Shown: in pieces, positions 1 through 10,624 of the stretch
Numbering within the stretch: the first letter of the stretch is position 1
How the letters are laid out: each line of letters begins with the position of its first letter
Source of the DNA: Symsagittifera roscoffensis
Lineage: Eukaryota; Xenacoelomorpha; Acoela; Convolutidae
Reading direction: 5' to 3'
Length of the DNA stretch: 34,416 nucleotides
Assembly (NCBI RefSeq): GCF_963678635.1
Contig: NW_026971391.1
Coordinates: forward strand, 1-34,416
Program-made: the position numbers and the translations under genes
The notes under the pieces: model-generated
Told to the model about the DNA's origin: nothing
Seen by the model: the letters and a program-made list of their open reading frames with translations, nothing else
Databases searched by the model: none

Positions 1-570
1 GATGAAATACTTAGTTATCAGGATCATTTTATCTTGGTTATGCTAACAATTTTGTTATGAACGCAAGGCTACTGAAATTTTTTTATAGGTCAGAAAAAGC
101 AGAACTTTTTCTGGAGTGGCAGAATTCTATAAGCTGTAGTTTTCAGTTAATTTGAACAAACGGTTAGAGAGTTATCATCTAACTAATTATTTGATAATTT
201 TTCCTGTTTTATCTCTTGGATCGAAACTACTACCTCATATTTCGACCGTCTAGAACAAAATTTGGAACGTTTAAATTTTTGACGTTATAAGTTACCATTT
301 ATGCTTTTCGGGTAAAATCTCAAGATGAATTTTATCAAAATGAAACTATTATAGTCATTTGCAATTTTTATATTATTTGTACAAATGAACTAGTTTTGGG
401 CTAAGTTTTTTTTAATGGATATTCTGGTTTTCAATTTGAGTGAAAAACGTTATAAATGCGTTGATATGTGGAATAAATTTTTGTTTTTGCCTACGACTTA
501 CCGCGGGACAATCGGACAGTTCTCGAGGTAAATTTTGACTGTTCTTGGCCAAATTTTGTTATGTTCTTGT
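1..570. other. AT-rich stretch without recognised gene
   Basis: No reading frame with a recognisable protein, no RNA gene and no clear repeat pair was found here. It may hold the untranslated 3' flank of the LINE lying to the right, or ordinary intergenic DNA. Confidence 0.5.
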
Positions 571-603
<33 letters not shown>

Positions 604-646
604 CATAATAATAATAATAATCATCACAATAATAATCATAATAAAA
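571..646. repeat. (ATA)n / (TAA)n microsatellite
   Basis: About 76 bp of nearly uninterrupted ATA triplets, with a few ATC interruptions. It lies on the 3' side of the minus-strand LINE copy A, so it could be that element's simple-repeat tail, but roughly 500 bp separate it from the last recognisable coding sequence, so the link is a guess. Confidence 0.9.
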
Positions 647-1129
647 AAAATGATAATACAGAATTTAGGAATAAAATCCAAGGGCTAAATTAAGTTCCCA
701 ATGTTTAACATTTTTTGCTGATGTCACAAAGTTTTTCGAGTTTAAGCAGCAGCTGCAAACATAGTTGATTCGCCAAGTACATAAATCGCTCTCAGTAACT
801 TTTTCATAGAAAAATTTTCAGTATACTTTAGTTGGTTTTTGTTTCAAAATTTTGTTATCCATCGTTATCAGGTCGAATCCAAGACAAGCTGAAAATGTGT
901 TTACCAGAAAAGGCAAGTACTCGGTACCAGAAATTGTTCTTGCTCTTTTGTTATTCCAAGTTTGGGATATGGAACGCATTTCTGGATACTTGTAGGGTCT
1001 CGAAGGCATTTTTGGTGCAGGGCATAACGTTCGTAAACATAACAATCGTAGTTATTATGGGCAATTTTAGGGAAGAAATGGAGATCGTGCATTTCGTGAT
1101 ATAGTGAAAGAGGTAATAATAGAATTTTT

Positions 1130-2300
1130 ATAGAGGTAATAATAGAAGTCTTTGCTTATAAGGCATAGCCGAGGAGTTAAGAATCCATCTGGTAGCTTTC
1201 TTTTGTACATATTCAATGCTTCATAGTTTTGTTTTGTTTGGCTTCCATACCTCAGATCCGTATGATATATTTGGTACAATATAGCCACAGTATGCAATTA
1301 GCTTTGATGATAATGATGACAATTTTGACTCATTTCTCTTGATTTGGAAAATTGCTCATATGGCTTTTGACACTCGCTGTTCACAGTTGACAGACCAGGT
1401 GAAGTTTTTCGATAGTATGATTCCTAGATGTTTCTCGGTATTGGCTCTGAAAGCTCGTATTCACCTATAGGAGTTTTACGCGATGTACAATCCGATTTGA
1501 AGATAAGTTATGACATTTTGATAGATTTAAACGCATGTTGTTATCACAGCACCATTTACTGAGATGATTCATGTCTGATTGTAGATCTTTAGAATTTATT
1601 GATAACATCTTGTAGTCGAAAGCATAGCCAAAACAACTGAGTTTCAAGCCACCCGGTAGATCATTTATGAAGCGAAGAAAAAGTAAGAGGCCCAATATAG
1701 AACCTTGTGGAACTCCGCTAGTAACATCAAGCCAATTACTGAGCTGATTTCTGATTCGAACTTTCTGCTTGCGATTCTGCAGATAGCTTTTAAGTAACTC
1801 TATCAGGTTACCGCCAATCCCAAAAGAAGATAATTTAGTGACCAGAAAACTATGATCGACCTTGACAAACGCTCTCTGAAAATAAGTGTATACCGCAAAG
1901 ATAGGACTTTCCTCATTTTCTACTAAGAGGCTATAGACTTCATCTAGATGTTTCAATATTTGGACTGTTGCCAATCTTTTTGGTCGAAAACCAAACTGGC
2001 TTTCGTTTAGCTGTTAGAAATTATAATTTGACATTTCATCGAAAATGAGCCTTTCGAGTAGTTTGAAGACTGAGAAGAGTAGACTGATTGGCCGATAACT
2101 AACTACCGATTGCTTTTCACGGTTCTTGTATATTGGACATATCTTGCTACGTTTCCACATGGTAGGATAAGTTGATTTGTTTGCAATTTTTTTGAAGAGA
2201 AGGTGATAAGACTTCTTGAGTCCGTTTGCTAGTTTGTTTACTATAAGGTTTCCAAGTTAATTGGGCCCCATAGCTTTTTTCAACTTCAGGTTCATAGTCC
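1130..2300 (-). pseudogene. LINE copy A: reverse transcriptase, catalytically dead
   Basis: The minus strand at 1465-1974 reads 169 residues typical of a CR1/Jockey-type reverse transcriptase. It contains the palm block with SGVPQGSILG (about residues 86-95), the INDLP segment and a degraded motif C. Upstream, at about 1980-2300 in shifted frames, are the finger blocks with YRPISLL and QFGFRPKR. Downstream, at about 1130-1300, is the C-terminal VWKP / VQKKATRWI region. Motif A reads RAFVKVDH where the family has AFDKVDH, and motif C reads YAFD where YADD is expected, so two catalytic aspartates are lost. The enzyme would have copied its own RNA at a nicked target. It is a fossil. Confidence 0.85.
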
Positions 2301-2559
2301 TTCTGATTTCCGTGAATTAAATACTCAAAATGATGCTAATAATGGTTTGATTCAATATAAAAGGTTTTCCACTTGGTTTATTGAACACGCTTTGGAATAG
2401 ATTTGCAATATCTCTGTCGTTATAGGCAGTTTTGTTGTCCCAGTATAAAGTTGGCCGTAGTCCCTTTGTCGTGCAGGAAATTTCGCTCAAAAGTTATGGC
2501 TTCAAAAGCTGTTTGATCTTCGTCAATTAAGTTTTTTACAAGTTTTTCTAATTTTCAAG

Positions 2560-3480
2560 CTTCGTTGGCCCAGCCTTGGTGGGTTGTTTTTCGATGCGTT
2601 TTCTTAAAATATTTAGTCTTTTTTATCAGGTTTGAGGTTGATGGTGTTATCCGCTGCGGTAGAGATCTCCTGTGATTCGTTTTATTTTGAAGCATACTAA
2701 GTGATCGATAGTACTGTAGCAATATGGTTTGAAAGGCTTTTTTTCAATTGCAACCTGAACTTTTTGCAGTTTGCGTTGACTAGGGAAAAACATCAAAATC
2801 CGGGAAGTCCTGGTCGCAATTGTGGTGGGTTTCTGATACCATTGCGATGGTTTTTAGCGTAATTTGAAAAGAATTGTGATCTGAGTAATATTTTCTCTTG
2901 TTGGCAATATAGATCATTCAGTTGCAGATCGACCTTTGTGTCCAGAATTAGATCGGGTTGGTTACACAGCACGACAAATAGTTTGTCTTTTGAAGTGACA
3001 ATGTGTTGGTTATATCTGAAATCAGTCATCAATTCGAGTATAATTTGCTCTTTCCTATCTGTTGATTGAATGGTTGGCCAAGTAGTGGCTTGAAATTGAT
3101 GTCTACTGTTATAAGAACATTTGGGAAAATAAGACTATAAAAAAAATGGTTCAAATTTTTGAAAAGAATCATGACTTTTTTCACAGATTGGCGATATGTG
3201 CTGGGAATTGGCGCGCTGTATAGACAGCAGAGGAGGAATGTGTTTGGATAAAGGGTACGTCAAATTTAATCGCGAGAAGGACTCCGTCGTGTTTAGTTGC
3301 CTTTGTCTTCGTTGTTTTGCGGTCATTTTTCAAAACTGAATAATCCGAGAGATATAAAGCATCGTCCGATATTTCTGGCGCAATACATGTTTCAGTTAAA
3401 CAGGTGATTTCGTCTTGGCAAAGTAAGAGTACATTGCTCAAAGTTCGTCTCCATGAGAGTTCAAGCAGACTTCTCACATT
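2560..3480 (-). pseudogene. LINE copy A: endonuclease domain remnant
   Basis: At 3181-3477 the minus strand reads an N-terminal AP-type endonuclease segment with ITCLTETCIAPEISDD, equivalent to the family's conserved CLTETWL block, followed by GVLLAIKFDVP. At 2793-3032 a further 79-residue piece contains QPDLILDTKVD, the equivalent of the late block that precedes the RT in CR1-like ORF2 proteins. The two pieces are joined by sequence with stops. This domain would nick the target DNA. The roughly 620 bp between about 2553 and 3177 are missing in copy B. Confidence 0.75.
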
Positions 3481-3679
3481 TCAAGTTTTTTACATAGAGT
3501 CCTTTTTGGTTTCTGTTGTCCTCGGTTTCAGTCGGCAAAAGGTTCTCGACTTTTATTTTGACCCATGTATTGTCTTTCTTTTGTTGTAGTACCAGATTTC
3601 TGATTCTTGTTGACCTCGGGTCCACGCCGTCATTTAGGAGTTCTCTGCTGGTCTTTAGAATTGCATTTTTAAGGTATAA

Positions 3680-4396
3680 TTAATCCTTGTTGAGCTCTTT
3701 GCTAATAAATATTTTATTCTTGTATTTTTTTAGTAGATGCGTTGAAGAGCATTCCATATCAGTTTCATTCGTTGTGGTCAGGTGCAAAAGTATTCTGCGT
3801 GGTTTAGTGTTGTCTTCGTTGAACTTTCCTAACCGTTTCACGCTGGTGATTTGGCAGTCAGTGTTCAGATATTTAAAGAAACCGTTTAATTCCTTCATTT
3901 CGTTATCAAGACGTTTTCTTGCATCCTTGTAAATTAGTTCTGGTATACCTCGAATGCGCAAACCACGGACAGATTGAACGTTTGGACCAATATCATTTGC
4001 ATTTACAGGCCATGTTGGTACTTGCTTTGTTTCACTTCCTGTCAGCAGTGGCAATCCACTGATAGATTGTTTGATTTCCTCTAATGTTTCATTTAGTTTG
4101 TGAAGATCATATTTGATCCTCTTGATGCTCTCAGAATGTTCTTGCAATACTGCGTTGCGTATTAGAGTGTCTCTTTTCGTTGCAAGAGTCTCTTTTGGAC
4201 TCACAAGAGTTGCAGAGAAGAAGTACTCTTTCTCCGCGATCGACGATACCGTTTACAGCAACTGGATTCAACCCAGTGCATTGAGTAGTCATGTGCAAAT
4301 TGCATCCGCATGAAACGCAATAATAAGATTTCTCGTTTTCTTTTATTGCGCTCTTGCATGTCTTGCAAGTTTTGGCTTTCTTTGTCGTTTCAGCTA
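3680..4396 (-). pseudogene. LINE copy A: ORF1 nucleic-acid-binding protein with N-terminal zinc finger
   Basis: The minus strand from about 4396 reads a zinc-finger-like segment with CKTCKS, YYCVSCGC, a following His/Cys pair and CNSCESK, resembling the PHD/esterase-side finger of CR1-type ORF1. A one-base shift near 4205 leads into 174 residues (4204-3680): a charged heptad-like stretch (ESIKRIKYDLHKLNETLEEIK, about residues 24-44) likely forming a coiled coil, then an RRM-like core with LRIRGIPEL and VKRLGK. ORF1 proteins of this sort bind the element RNA and act as chaperones. Copy B carries the same region at 6452-6975. Confidence 0.75.
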
Positions 4397-4501
4397 GTGC
4401 TCAATTTAAAGTTTCAGAAAATTGGTTTCAGATGGTCAATTTGATATTAGACAAAACGAAAACAAAAACAGTAAAAACACAAAAATCAAAGCAATTCAAA
4501 A

Positions 4502-5010
4502 TTTGTGTTTAAGGACGTTATAGGGATTCCGCCGCCCCATTTTTTGTTCTTCTTTATTTGCTCATTTTCTTGGAAATTGAATTTGCTTCATACAGTTTTT
4601 TTTCTGATCTAAGATAGAAAGTTTTATAAGAAAAAGAAACAATTTTCTAGTTTTAATTTTCCTAGTATTGCCGATATCCGCGAAGAGCAATTCTTTCTAA
4701 ACAAAAACTTGGATATCCCAATGAAAATATTGATAATCTTCCTCAGCCAAAACGAGCAGCAAGTTCAAGTTTTTAAGTAGGCTACCTTGCAGGGATTGAA
4801 AAGCAAATAAGTCTATGAAGATTATCTGCGATGTTCACGAAATTTATATCTGCGAAATTTGAGAAAGATTAATTCATTTTTTGCTTTTTTGTTGTTTTTT
4901 TTCTGAAAATACTTTCATCAAAAGATCAAAAGATTTGTAATTGGAGATAAATTTTTCTCAGAACTAATCCTGATATAAAAATTTTGTACTAAAGTTCGTA
5001 CAAGGCTATG
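4502..5010. repeat. Repeat family B, copy 1
   Basis: About 510 bp beginning TTTGTGTTTAAGGACGTTAT and matching 8874-9385 almost base for base; part of it also matches 10490-10624. It sits exactly between the 5' end of LINE copy A and the truncated 3' end of copy B. I found no protein in it and no obvious terminal inverted repeats, so its class is unknown. Confidence 0.85.
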
Positions 5011-5500
5011 GGTTACCGCCAATCCCAAAAGAAGATAATTTAGTGACCAGAAAACTATGATCGACCTTGACAAACGCGTTCTGAAAATAAGTGTATACCG
5101 CAAAGATAGGACTTTCCTCATTTTCTTCTAAGAGGCTATAGACTTCATCTAGATGTTTCAACATTTGGACGGTTGCCGATCTTTTTGGTCGAAAACCAAA
5201 CTGGCTTTCGTTTAGCTGTTAGAAATTATAAGTTGACATTTCATCGAAAATGAGCCTTTCGAGTAGTTTGAAGACTGAGAAGAGTAGACTGATTGGCCGA
5301 TAACTAACTACCGATTGCTTTTCACGGTTCTTGTATATTGGACATATCTTGCTACGTTTCCACATGGTAGGATAAGTTGATTTGTTTGCAATTGTTTTAA
5401 AGAGAAGGTGATAAGACTTCTTGAGTCCGTTTGCTAGTTTGTTTACTATATGGTTTCCAAGTTTATTGGGCCCCATAGCTTTTTTCAACTTCAGGTTCAT
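5011..5500 (-). pseudogene. LINE copy B: reverse transcriptase N-terminal part
   Basis: At 5219-5500 the minus strand reads 93 residues with KKAMGPNKLGNHIVNKLA, WKRSKICPIYK and YRPISLL, the fingers of a CR1/Jockey-like RT. Sequence matching the next block lies at 5011-5218 in other frames and ends abruptly at 5011. The palm motifs with the catalytic aspartates are absent from this copy. Confidence 0.8.
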
Positions 5501-5759
5501 AGTTTTTCTAATTTCCGTGAATTAAATATTCAAAATGACGCTAATAATGGTTTGATTCAATATAAAAGGTTTTTCACTTGGTTTATTGAACACGCTTTGG
5601 AATAGATTTGCAAAATCTCTGTCGTTATAGGCAGTTTTGTTGTCCCAGTATAAAGTTGGCCGTAGTCCCTTTGTCGTGCAGGAAATTTCGCTCAAAAGTT
5701 ATGGCTTCAAAAGCTGTTTGATCTTCGTCAATTAAGTTTTTTACAAGTTTTTCTTATTT

Positions 5760-6056
5760 TCACAGATTGGCGATATGTGCTGGGCATTGGCGCGCTGTAT
5801 AGACAGCAGAGGAGGAATGTGTTTGGATAAAGGGTACGTCAAATTTAATCGCGAGAAGTACTCCGTCGTATTTAGTTGCCTTTGTCTTCGTTGTTTTGCG
5901 GTCATTTTTCAAAACTGAATAATCCGGGAGATATAAAGCATCGTCCGATATTTCTGGCGCAAAACATGTTTCAGTTAAACAGTTGATTTCGTCTTGGCAA
6001 AGTAAGAGTGCATTGCTCAAAGTTCGTCTCCATGAGAGTTCAAACAGACTTCTCAC
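5760..6056 (-). pseudogene. LINE copy B: endonuclease N-terminal part
   Basis: A 98-residue minus-strand frame nearly identical to the one at 3181-3477 of copy A, differing at only a few residues, with the INCLTETCFAPEISDD block. It is cut at 5758 by the internal deletion that fuses it to the RT remnant, so most of the endonuclease is missing. Confidence 0.75.
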
Positions 6057-6451
6057 ATTTCAAGTTTTTTACATAGAGTCGTTTTTGGTTTCTGTTGTCC
6101 TCGGTTTCAGTCGGCAAAAGGTCCTCGACTTTTATTTTGACCCATGTATTGTCTTTCTTTTGTTGTAGTACCAGATTTCTGATTCTTGTTGACCTCGGGT
6201 CCACGCCGTCATTTAGGAGTTCTCTGCTGGTCTTTAGAATTGCATTTTTTAGGTATAATTATTCCTTGTTGAGCTCTTTGCTAATAAATATTTTATTCTT
6301 GTAGTTTTTTAGTAGATGCGTTGAAGATAATTCCATATCAGTTTCATTCGTTGTGGTCAGGTGCAAAAGTATTCTGCGTGGTTTAGTGTTGACTTCATTG
6401 AACTTTCCTAACCGTTTCACGCTGGTGATTTTGCAGTCAGTGTTCAGATAT

Positions 6452-6975
6452 TTAAAAAAAATCGTTTAATTCCTTCATTTCGTTATCAAGACGTTTTCTT
6501 GTATCCTTGTAAATTAGTTCTGGTATACCTCGAATGCGCAAACCACGGACAGATTGAACGTTTGGACCAATATCATTTGCATTTACAGGCCATGTTGGTA
6601 CTTGCTTTGTTTCACTTCCTGTCAGCAGTGGCAATCCACTGATAGATTGTTTGATTTCCTCTACTGTTTCATTTAGTTTGTGAAGATCATATTTGATCCT
6701 CTTGATGCTCTCAGAATTTTCCTGCAATACTGCGTTGCGTATTAGAGTGTCTCTTTTCGTTGCAAGAGTCTCTTTTGGACTCACAAGAGTTGCAGAGAAG
6801 AAGTACTCTTTCTCCGCGATCGACGATACCATTTACAGCAACTGGATTCAACCCAGTGCATTGAGTAGTCATGTGCAAATTGCATCCGCATGAAACGCAA
6901 TCATAAGATTTCTCGTTTTCTTTTATTGCGCTCTTGCATGTCTTGCAAGTTTTGGCTTTCTTTGTCGTTTCAGCT
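6452..6975 (-). pseudogene. LINE copy B: ORF1 remnant
   Basis: At 6452-6832 the minus strand reads the ORF1 coiled-coil and the start of the RRM-like part (LRIRGIPEL), ending at a stop just after the position equivalent to LNGFF in copy A, where an A-run differs between the copies. The zinc-finger segment lies upstream to about 6975. Same family as 3680-4396. Confidence 0.75.
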
Positions 6976-7068
6976 AGTGCTCAATTTAAAATTTCAGAAA
7001 ATTGGTTTCAGTAGGTCAATTTGATATTAGACAAAACGAAAACAAAACGCAAAAAACACAAAATCAAA

Positions 7069-7188
7069 GCAATTCCGAGAAACCTCTGGAACCGCACAAG
7101 ATTTGTGTTTAAGTTTGTGGCAGATATAGATAAAGCAATTCTTTTGAAGGCAATTCCGAGAAAACCTCTGGAGTCGCACAAGAAGTAA
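7069..7188. repeat. Pair of about 35-bp direct repeats
   Basis: GCAATTCCGAGAAA followed by CCTCTGGA and CGCACAAG occurs at about 7069 and again at about 7150, roughly 80 bp apart with a few differences. It lies at the 5' boundary of LINE copy B and might be a partial tandem duplication of that boundary. Confidence 0.7.
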
Positions 7189-7267
7189 ATTATTTTTCAC
7201 TAATTTCTAAGTCGTTTTCGTGCTCGAACTTTAGTCGCTCTGTCGATCTCTTCTACCTTCTTTTTTT

Positions 7268-7760
7268 TCACCTTTTGTTTTTTTCCGGTTTTTTATTTTG
7301 AGGATCGAATTTTCTTTGAGGATCGAAGGAATGTACAGACAGAAGTTCTTCTGTTATCAGCTCGTTCTTTTTCAGTGGCAGCGGAAGAATATTCTTCCGA
7401 ACGTCTGCAGCCAGTATTGCTGTAGAGCCTAAACTAGAAAGAATATTGGATGTTTCTATGCGCTGGTTGTAGATGATTGCTTTGATTCGATGATGAAATT
7501 TCGTGATGACCTGAACGCGAGTTTCAGGGGTACACTTTTTGAAAATATTCGTGCGGTGGGCGTTCAAGCTGTTGTTGACAACGTCGTGCCACAAAATCAG
7601 CTGAGTTTTTCTTCCGACGTGCCCGTTTCAACTAAGAATGCTTTCGAGATGTTGATTTAGACTAAGTCCTCGAGCGGAATAGCAGAATCTTCTGATCGTT
7701 TTCTGAGTCTTCCTGGGTAGGGCTTTGACAGCGTTGTCTAGTGAGCTGGCACCAATGATA
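7268..7760 (-). pseudogene. SGNH-hydrolase-like fragment (unknown gene)
   Basis: The minus strand from about 7760 reads MFIIGASSLDN, then a segment with one in-frame TAG near 7630, then from 7594 a 108-residue stretch with ILWHDVVNNSLNAHR, KFHHRIKAIIYNQR and LGSTAILAADVRKN. The pattern of a GASS/GDS-like block followed by a WHDVxNNS block resembles SGNH-hydrolase-like proteins found as uncharacterised genes in invertebrate genomes, some linked to transposons. That assignment is from memory of family patterns and is moderate at best. The stop and the missing flanks suggest a fragment. It follows directly on the 5' end of LINE copy B, on the same strand. Confidence 0.4.
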
Positions 7761-8873
7761 AACATAGAGTCGGCTACTGAAAACCTTACCCCAGACACCT
7801 TGACAAGACCGGACTTTCATCTCAATTAGCTGAAACTATTTAAAATTTTATCTCAGCAATTAGGTATGTTTATCATAACAATTATCTCGGTATGTTTCGA
7901 ACTTGTGCCCAACTCAATGGTGACATGTGCCCGACTTTGAAAGTCGAAACACAAAATGAACACTTTGACCCGGGCTGTCTAATCAAAATGTGCTTATTCC
8001 TATATTTTTTTCTCAGAAATGAGAAGTATAGGACACCTTTTAAAATCATAAGAGATGCGCTTGCATTCAGTCATTACACCCAACAGTTGAGCCATGAAGT
8101 TTTTATTCCAATCCAATACGGCCGATCCCGTTACAATCCCTCATTTGGCAAATTATTCATGATTGTCTGAAAATATGGTAAAATAAGTCTTTGAAAAACA
8201 AATAGCTGATCAATTTAGCTGCGTCAGAAACTCTGCAGCTCGCAGCATAAGAAGTGAAACTGGCTGGTTTTTGACTTGGCTTCTGTGTTGTGTTAATATT
8301 TTGGTTCAATATTTGATAGCACTATTTCTCAAATATACAAAATCTAATTATGCTTATTTGGTAATTGTGAATACTCATGTGATCAGGTAACGCCACCTTT
8401 CTCAGAGATACAAAATCTAAAAAAAAGATTACGACAATCGAGTGCAAATAAATAAAGACCGCTTGTAACTATTAGTTTGTAGCTCAAATTGTGTTTTTCA
8501 CTTCTTAAATTTTTACATCGCGAGTTCTTAAACCAGTTAAGTTTCATATCTTTTTACTGGCTGAACGTTGGTCTAATTGTTTAACATGACTTGTTCCACT
8601 AAAATTTGACCTTAATAGTCTATGATTCTTGCTTTACTAATATAAAGAGCAAAAGTCGAGAGACCAGATTTCATTTAAGTTACTAAGGAAAGGCGTAGCA
8701 AAGTCTGAAAATAACCAACTTTAGCAGATCTTAGCTTTTTTAAGTTTCGATTGCATCTTAAATTGTAGAGCAATAAAAGCAAATAAAACTACCGGCATTT
8801 TTCCCGATTTGAACAGAAATTGAAAAAGTCATTGAAGAAATAAAACAAAAATTGAGAGAAAAATTAACAAGGT
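7761..8873. other. Stretch without recognised gene
   Basis: No recognisable protein, RNA gene or repeat pair. A 92-codon plus-strand frame at 7892-8170 has no motif, no family resemblance and no composition that sets it apart, so it is not called. Confidence 0.5.
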
Positions 8874-9385
8874 TTTGTGTTTAAGGACGTTATAGGGATT
8901 CCGCCGCGTCATTTTTTTTGTTTTTCTTTTTTTGCTCATAATCTTAGAAATTGAATTTGCTTCATACAGTTTTTTTCTGATCTAAGATAGAAAGTTTTAA
9001 AAGAAAAAAAAGAACAATTTTCTAGTTTTACTTTTCCTAGTATTGTCGATATCCGCGAAGAGCAATTCTTTCTGAACAAAAACTTGGATATCCCAATGAA
9101 AATATTGACAATCTTCCTCAGCCGAAACGAGCAGCAAAATCGAGTTTTTAAGCAGGCTACCTTGTAGGGATTCAAAAGCAAAAAGTCTTTGAAGATTATC
9201 TGCGATGTTCACGAAAATTATATCTGCGAAATTTGAGAAAGATTAATTCATTTTTCGCTTTTTTTTGTTTTGTTTTGAAAATACTTTTCTTCAAAAGATC
9301 AAAACATTTGTAATTGGAGATACATTTTTCTCAGAACTAATCCTGATATAAAAGTTTCGTCCTAAAATTCGTACATGTCTATGGT
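8874..9385. repeat. Repeat family B, copy 2
   Basis: Same orientation and about the same length as 4502-5010, with scattered substitutions and small indels. It starts with TTTGTGTTTAAGGACG and ends near CTATGG, where the two copies part. No coding capacity is apparent. Confidence 0.85.
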
Positions 9386-10280
9386 TGTTGTTATATTTTT
9401 TCAATTTGTTTTTTACAATTTTGATTTATTTTATTTTTGTTGCCTCTCAAAGCTCAGTATAAGTCTTGTGTGTGAAAACGTGTTTGTTTTGCAGTTTTCA
9501 TGGTGACAAACGTTGTTTTCAATGGTATTTTTCAATGAATTTGTATTTTTAAACAGGTTATTCAGACTGATATGTTTTCTTCAATTTCTGTAGCGCAAAA
9601 CATGCGAATCTTGGCTTCTTCTTTGTTCATATTTTGTAATAATTACATCGAAGAAAAGTGGATTTTAGCATTACATAGGACCTAAAATAGCATTGCAAGC
9701 CTACAGACAGGAAAAAAAGGATCGCCACTACGTTTAAAACAATCGAAGAAACGAAGATTTTGTCTAGAATGATGTTGTTTTAGTGGAAAACTTGTCCAGA
9801 AACAAAATCGGTGGCATTTAATGAAAATTTGAAAGCGAGCGGCAACTGAGCCGACAAAATTTGGGTAAATTCCCGTAGAACTGAAAGCAAAATTGATTTC
9901 ATGAAATTTTCTGTATTATATTTTCTATTCTAAAATTTTTAGCATATTGCGCGATCCAGAGGGTAGCATGAAAATAACTTTTCCTCGAAACGACTCAAAG
10001 TTCGGTCACTGAGTTGTTAAATGTAAGCAAAAAAAACATTTGGGCAGAATAATTTTAAGTTTTTAAGTTCTGAATCTAAATTAACTTTACTAATTTTGAT
10101 CATAGTAATTCACGCAAAAAAGTCTAATACCCTTGTTGATCGTAACGATAACCACAATTAGACTACCGTGTTATCATTTCCTTTTTCAGCGGTTGCTAAT
10201 TACAATTTTAACTCTTATCATCTTCAATTTTAACATTATGCATGAACCAAGTGAATCTCAAAGGTATTTTTCTGACGTAA
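9386..10280. other. AT-rich stretch without recognised gene
   Basis: Nothing recognisable was found in either strand. Short poly-T and poly-A runs only. Confidence 0.5.
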
Positions 10281-10476
10281 GGCGACAATTCGTAATAGGC
10301 GACAATTCGTAACAAGCGACAATTCGTAACAGTAGATTAATCGGGGAACACTGATTCACGAGCAATATTTTTCTCGTGCGGGATGCATGAAGGAATAAAA
10401 GCAGAGCTAAGCGGAGCAAGCGTATTCTACTTGCCAATGCCTTGTTAGGAATTGTTGCAATTTACGAATTGTCGCC
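10281..10476 (+). mobile_element. Family C MITE-like element, copy 1
   Basis: It begins with three tandem copies of about 17 bp, each with GCGACAATTCGTAA, and ends with the inverse, TTACGAATTGTCGCC. Its inner part (GGAACACTGATT ... GCAAGCGTATTCTACTTGCCAA) is the reverse complement of the interior of the copies at 12601-12732 and 16250-16381. Inverted ends, small size and three dispersed copies fit a non-autonomous DNA transposon. No transposase and no clear target duplication is seen. Confidence 0.7.
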
Positions 10477-10489
10477 TGTTATTACGAAT

Positions 10490-10624
10490 CTTCCTCAGCC
10501 GAAAAAAAAAACAGCAAGTTCGAGAGAAAATTCGAGTTTTTAAGCAGGCTACCTTGTAGGGATTCAAAAGCAAATAAGTCTTTGGAGATTATCTGCGATT
10601 TTCACGAAATTTATATCTGCGAAT
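10490..10624. repeat. Repeat family B, copy 3 (fragment)
   Basis: CTTCCTCAGCCGAAA through ATATCTGCGAA matches the central part of the two longer family B copies (from about 4738 and 9111). It starts directly after the family C element. Confidence 0.75.

Larger units (their letters stand above)
1110..4497 (-). mobile_element. Non-LTR retrotransposon (CR1/Jockey-like LINE), copy A, degenerate
   Basis: Reading the minus strand from 4497 down, one meets a cysteine-rich zinc-finger segment, a coiled-coil/RRM-like ORF1 protein, an apurinic-type endonuclease, and a reverse transcriptase with its C-terminal region. This is the order of a two-ORF CR1/Jockey-type LINE. All frames are interrupted by stops and shifts. 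The 3' boundary is uncertain: residual RT C-terminal coding (the VWKP and VQKKATRWI region) lies at about 1130-1300 and I cannot trace the element safely below 1110. The 5' end is near 4497, where it abuts repeat family B. A second copy lies at 5011-7110. Confidence 0.85.
5011..7110 (-). mobile_element. Non-LTR retrotransposon (same LINE family), copy B, truncated and internally deleted
   Basis: The sequence from 5011 matches copy A from 1806 on (offset 3205) up to about 5757, then jumps to match copy A from about 3177 (offset about 2580) through the ORF1 region. Copy B therefore lacks the RT C-terminal half, cut off by the junction with repeat B at 5010/5011, and about 620 bp between RT and endonuclease. 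At the internal joint the sequence reads TTTTCA, present on both sides in copy A, suggesting a microhomology deletion. The 5' end runs to about 7060-7110 and differs slightly from copy A's. Confidence 0.85.

Noticed and set aside
571-646. CRISPR-like periodic repeat
   Set aside because: It is a simple trinucleotide microsatellite without spacers, in a eukaryotic context.
7892-8170. 92-codon plus-strand open frame
   Set aside because: No motif, no homologous pattern, ordinary AT-rich composition and no partner genes. Length is within chance expectation for this much sequence.
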